Below, in pieces: positions 61,271 to 64,000 of a stretch of 64,000 nt of DNA (positions are counted from its first letter, which is position 1; every line of letters starts with the position of its first letter). The position numbers were made by a program, and so were the translations under genes. The DNA is from Desulfobaculum xiamenense (GTDB lineage: Bacteria; Desulfobacterota; Desulfovibrionia; Desulfovibrionales; Desulfovibrionaceae). Below the pieces are notes generated by a model. That model saw nothing but the letters and a program-made list of their open reading frames with translations, made no database searches and had not been told where the DNA came from. The stretch spans positions 868,001-932,000 of the forward strand of contig NZ_JAATJA010000002.1 in assembly GCF_011927665.1 (NCBI RefSeq). Reading direction: 5' to 3'.

Positions 61271-62026
61271 TTAGCTGCCGCGATGCACAGCCAGCGGCGA
61301 GAAGGCCTGCTGCACGGGCATTAGCTCTATGGCGTTGATGTTGACGTGGGCGGGGCGGCTGGCTGCCCAGAAGATGGTGTCCGCGATGTCCTCGGGGGTC
61401 AGCGGGGAGACGTTCTCGTAGACCTTGGCGGCCTTGTCGGCGTCGCCCTTGAAGCGGACCACGGAGAATTCGCTTTCGGCCAATCCCGGCTCGATGTTGG
61501 TGACGCGCACCGGCGTGCCCAGCAGGTCCGCGCGCAGGTTGCGGGAGAACTGCTTCACGAAGGCCTTGGTGGCTCCGTACACGTTGCCGCCGGGGTAGGG
61601 GTAGGTGCCCGCGATGGAACCGAGGTTGACGATGTGGCCCCGGCCGCGCTCGATCATGCCCGGCACGATGGCGCGGGTCATGTACAGCAGGCCCTTGATG
61701 TTGGTGTCGACCATGGTCTCCCAGTCGCACAGGTCGCATTCCTGCGCGGATTCGAGACCGAGGGCGAGGCCCGCGTTGTTGATGAGCAGGTCGATGGCGC
61801 GGAAGTCCTCGGGCAGTGTGGCCAGCGCGGCGTCTATGGCTTCACGCTCGCGCACGTCGAAGCGCAGGGCGTGGACCGGGGCCGGGGCAAGTTCGGCGGC
61901 CAGCGCGTCCAGCCGCTCCTGCCTGCGTCCGGTGATGACGACGCGCCAGCCCTCGGCGGCAAAGCGCCGCGCGCAGGCAGCGCCGAATCCGGCGGTAGCG
62001 CCGGTGACAAGTACGGTTCCCTTCAT
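61271..62026 (-). CDS. ydfG: NADP-dependent 3-hydroxy acid dehydrogenase / malonic semialdehyde reductase (YdfG-type SDR)
   Basis: 251 residues. GATAGFG (nucleotide-binding), GRRQERLDALAAEL, INNAGLALGLESA, NLGSIAG with catalytic Ser, PYPGGNVYGATKAFVKQFSRNLR (Tyr-x3-Lys), EPGLAESEFSVVRFKGD and PAHVNINAIELMPVQQ: all very close to E. coli YdfG. Oxidises 3-hydroxy acids such as serine, or reduces malonate semialdehyde. Start: ATG at 62026, the only one that gives the family N-terminus (MKGTVLVTGAT); no strong SD. Confidence 0.92.
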   Translation of the reverse strand: MKGTVLVTGATAGFGAACARRFAAEGWRVVITGRRQERLDALAAELAPAPVHALRFDVREREAIDAALATLPEDFRAIDLLINNAGLALGLESAQECDLCDWETMVDTNIKGLLYMTRAIVPGMIERGRGHIVNLGSIAGTYPYPGGNVYGATKAFVKQFSRNLRADLLGTPVRVTNIEPGLAESEFSVVRFKGDADKAAKVYENVSPLTPEDIADTIFWAASRPAHVNINAIELMPVQQAFSPLAVHRGS

Positions 62027-62354
62027 GATGGTCTCGCTTGTTGCGTGGTGGATGTCGTGCGTCTCTTGTACCGCAATCGGCAGTGATTTCAACAGGCGGC
62101 GGTAGCGCTGGAGGCGAGCCGAGGGCGCATGACGCATGGTGTTGGTATTGGTTGGAAATGGTCGAGAATGGTGCAAATAGGTCATCAAGACGGAATACAT
62201 TGACGTAAACACCAAAGGTTGGTTAGCAGATTTCCTGTAATGACAGGATGATGCATGGTCCTGTTCGGGGGCAGCGGGTGTTGCGAACGTGTGTCGGGCC
62301 GTCGTTGTCCGCCCCCACTCGTCGGCCGGACATGTGAAGAGGGAGAGAAGGACA
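62027..62354. other. 328-bp divergent intergenic region
   Basis: Between ydfG (minus) and the TonB-dependent receptor (plus). No gene seen and no cobalamin-riboswitch core (GCCACTG or similar) recognised, although receptors of this kind often have one. A TTGACG lies near 62200 but no good -10 follows. Confidence 0.5.
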
Positions 62355-64000
62355 ATGCGATCGAGATTTGCTGTCGCCTGCGCAGGCGTGTGCGCGTGGC
62401 TGGCCTTTTCCACAGCGGCCTTTGCCACCGAGGAACCCGTGTTCGAACTGGGCGAGGTGGTGGTTGGCGGCGAGCGTGTGAGTGGCGTTGAGCGCGTCTC
62501 CAACGTGACCGAGGTCACCGCCGCCGAGATTCGTGCGGCAGGCGCGAAAACGCTGGACGAGGCGCTTGTCCTCGTGCCCGGCGTGCACATCCGCACCAGT
62601 TCCGACGGCACCGCGCGCATCGACATGCGCGGTATGCGCACGCGCAACGTCATCCTGCTGCTCAACGGTGTGCCCATGAATTCCACCTTCGACGATCAGT
62701 TCGATCCCGGATTCATCCCCGTGGAGAACATCGCACGCATCAAGGTGACGCAGGGCGCAAGCTCCGTGCTTTACGGCTCCGGCGGTAATGCTGGCGTCAT
62801 CAACATCATCACGAAGAAGGGCGGCGAGGGCGCGCATGGCAGCGTGACCGCGCGCCTTGGCGACGGCAACGAGCGCTGCGGACAGGCCACCTTCGGCGGC
62901 GGTCGCGACGGCTTGAGCCTGTTCGCCTCGGGCAGCGTGTATGATCGGGACAACTACCGCACCTCCGACGATTTCGACAGCCGCGACGACGCGCTGGAGG
63001 ATGGCGGAGCGCGGACGAATTCCGACCGTGACCGGCGCAACATGTTCCTGAACGCCATGCTCGAACCCGAGGACGGCACCAGCATCGGCCTTGCTCTGAG
63101 CGTGCATCAGGGTTCCTTCGGCAAGCCCAACGTCGCATGGACCGGCGATGACTACGTCAAGAAGGCCAAGTTCGAGCGCATGGATGATTCGCAGGGCCTG
63201 TCCGCGCAGCTTGGCGCGAGCCACAGGTTCGACATCCCGCTGACCGTGCGCGGCTGGGTCTACGCCAACACGCTCGACGAGCTTGAAAAGGCCTACGACA
63301 ACGCGGGCTATGAGGAACAGAGCAAGAAGGGCAGCTACGACTCCGATACCGCCACCACCCGGGTGGGCGGTGCGTTGCAGGCGGCCTACGATTTCGGCGC
63401 TCCCGGCGTGCTGACCGCGGCGCTTTCCGCCGAGCGGGCCGCGTGGGACAACACCACCACGACCGTTCCGCTGTCGAGCAAGGCTGTGGAGACGAGCGAC
63501 GACCACGCCGTGGGCTTCTGGAATGCCGGGCTCGAATACGAGGTCATGCCCTTCGACCGCTTCGGTATTGTGCTTGGCGCTGGATGGCATGGTCACAACC
63601 GCAACGATGCCGAGGACGAGACGGATTGGAGCGGCATCGCGGGCGTGCATTACGACCTCTTCGATCAGACCCGCCTGCGCGCTTCGCTGGCACGCAAGGT
63701 ACGCTTCCCCTCGCTCAAGGAACTCTACGCCGATGGCGGTGACAGCACGCTGACCGCCGAGCGCACCGTGCATTACGAGCTTGGCGTGGATCAGGGCATC
63801 GCCGCCATCGACACGGACCTGTCCTTGAGCGTGTTCCGCATCGACGCCGACGACTTCATCGAGAAGATCAACAACGTTTCGACCAACAACGACACCTATC
63901 GCTTCACCGGCTTCGAGATCGCGGCGGTGAACACCAGCGTGGAGAATCTGCGCCTGCGCGCCGCCTACACGCGGCTCGATTCCGAGAACCGTTCGGACGA
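62355..64000 (+). CDS. TonB-dependent outer-membrane receptor, 3' end outside the window
   Basis: 548 codons are visible, open to the right edge. Signal peptide MRSRFAVACAGVCAWLAFSTAAFA. Plug domain with EEPVFELGEVVVGGERV (TonB-box-like region), DEALVLVPGVHIRTSS, DMRGMRTRNVILLLNGVP, QGASSVLYGSGGNAGVINIIT (the plug signature), then beta strands. The plug resembles BtuB/CirA-type receptors. The ligand (cobalamin, siderophore or glycan) cannot be fixed; a cobalt- or nickel-related role is possible with the B12-dependent radical SAM and LarB nearby. Start: ATG at 62355 with GGGAGAGAAGGACA as SD. Confidence 0.9.
   Translation, partial: MRSRFAVACAGVCAWLAFSTAAFATEEPVFELGEVVVGGERVSGVERVSNVTEVTAAEIRAAGAKTLDEALVLVPGVHIRTSSDGTARIDMRGMRTRNVILLLNGVPMNSTFDDQFDPGFIPVENIARIKVTQGASSVLYGSGGNAGVINIITKKGGEGAHGSVTARLGDGNERCGQATFGGGRDGLSLFASGSVYDRDNYRTSDDFDSRDDALEDGGARTNSDRDRRNMFLNAMLEPEDGTSIGLALSVHQGSFGKPNVAWTGDDYVKKAKFERMDDSQGLSAQLGASHRFDIPLTVRGWVYANTLDELEKAYDNAGYEEQSKKGSYDSDTATTRVGGALQAAYDFGAPGVLTAALSAERAAWDNTTTTVPLSSKAVETSDDHAVGFWNAGLEYEVMPFDRFGIVLGAGWHGHNRNDAEDETDWSGIAGVHYDLFDQTRLRASLARKVRFPSLKELYADGGDSTLTAERTVHYELGVDQGIAAIDTDLSLSVFRIDADDFIEKINNVSTNNDTYRFTGFEIAAVNTSVENLRLRAAYTRLDSENRSD

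Noticed and set aside
62027-62354. Cobalamin riboswitch upstream of the TonB-dependent receptor
   Set aside because: No B12-box core or flanking pairing was found in this gap.
1-64000. tRNA, rRNA, CRISPR arrays, transposases and integrases
   Set aside because: No cloverleaf, direct-repeat array, transposase motif (DDE) or integrase was recognised anywhere in the window.

Overview
The window comes from a high-GC Gram-negative bacterium. The gene families (FadL-type and TonB-dependent outer-membrane proteins, HDOD and HD-GYP signalling proteins, a bacteriohemerythrin, DUF4911, LarB, Tat-exported proteins) suggest a deltaproteobacterium of the Desulfovibrio type. That assignment is inferred from gene content only; no rRNA, tRNA or dissimilatory sulfate-reduction gene is visible.

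Region A (1-31748) holds 21 plus-strand genes that are mostly separated by a few bases or overlap at ATGA/GTGA junctions, closed by a hairpin at 31769-31802. It looks like one long locus for making and decorating a surface glycan or glycolipid. It encodes a GT-C glycosyltransferase, four GT2 glycosyltransferases, four alkaline-phosphatase-superfamily proteins in different compartments (one with a cleavable signal peptide, one apparently cytoplasmic, one Tat, one Tat-lipoprotein), the sulfate-activating pair CysD/CysN, three giant polytopic membrane proteins (two of them paralogues flanking a B12-binding radical SAM protein), a FAD oxidoreductase, an SGNH hydrolase, an asparagine-synthase-type amidotransferase, a second radical SAM protein and an exported protein of unknown function. 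No flippase, Wzy polymerase, ABC exporter or initiating sugar-phosphate transferase is recognisable. This region is the best candidate for an undescribed pathway.

Region B (31800-42930) is mostly housekeeping: a DUF4139 exported protein (minus), a small unknown protein (minus), a 740-bp structured gap ending in a 31-residue membrane peptide, pgi (minus), a sodium:solute symporter with its small accessory protein, a UDP-glucuronate decarboxylase-type SDR, pyruvate kinase and a FadL-type porin. Most units end in clear intrinsic terminators.

Region C (42960-48887) is a signalling block: a MinD-like ATPase fused to a receiver-like domain, translationally coupled to an HDOD-histidine kinase-receiver hybrid, and divergent from a receiver-GAF-HD-GYP protein. 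Region D (48971-51433) has a U32 peptidase/tRNA-hydroxylation type protein, a PHP phosphoesterase and a Trm112-like protein. Region E (51752-54198) is a compact SxtJ-DUF5989-carbamoyltransferase cassette, probably carbamoylating a glycan or small metabolite. Region F (54396-64000) has a bacteriohemerythrin, an aminotransferase, a sigma-54 activator with a degenerate receiver, larB, an acyl-ACP thioesterase, an M24 peptidase, DUF4911, an exported unknown, ydfG and a TonB-dependent receptor cut by the right edge.

Gene starts were chosen by Shine-Dalgarno position, overlap with the upstream stop and family alignment. The many long ORFs on the opposite strand and in other frames are by-products of the high GC content and are not annotated.
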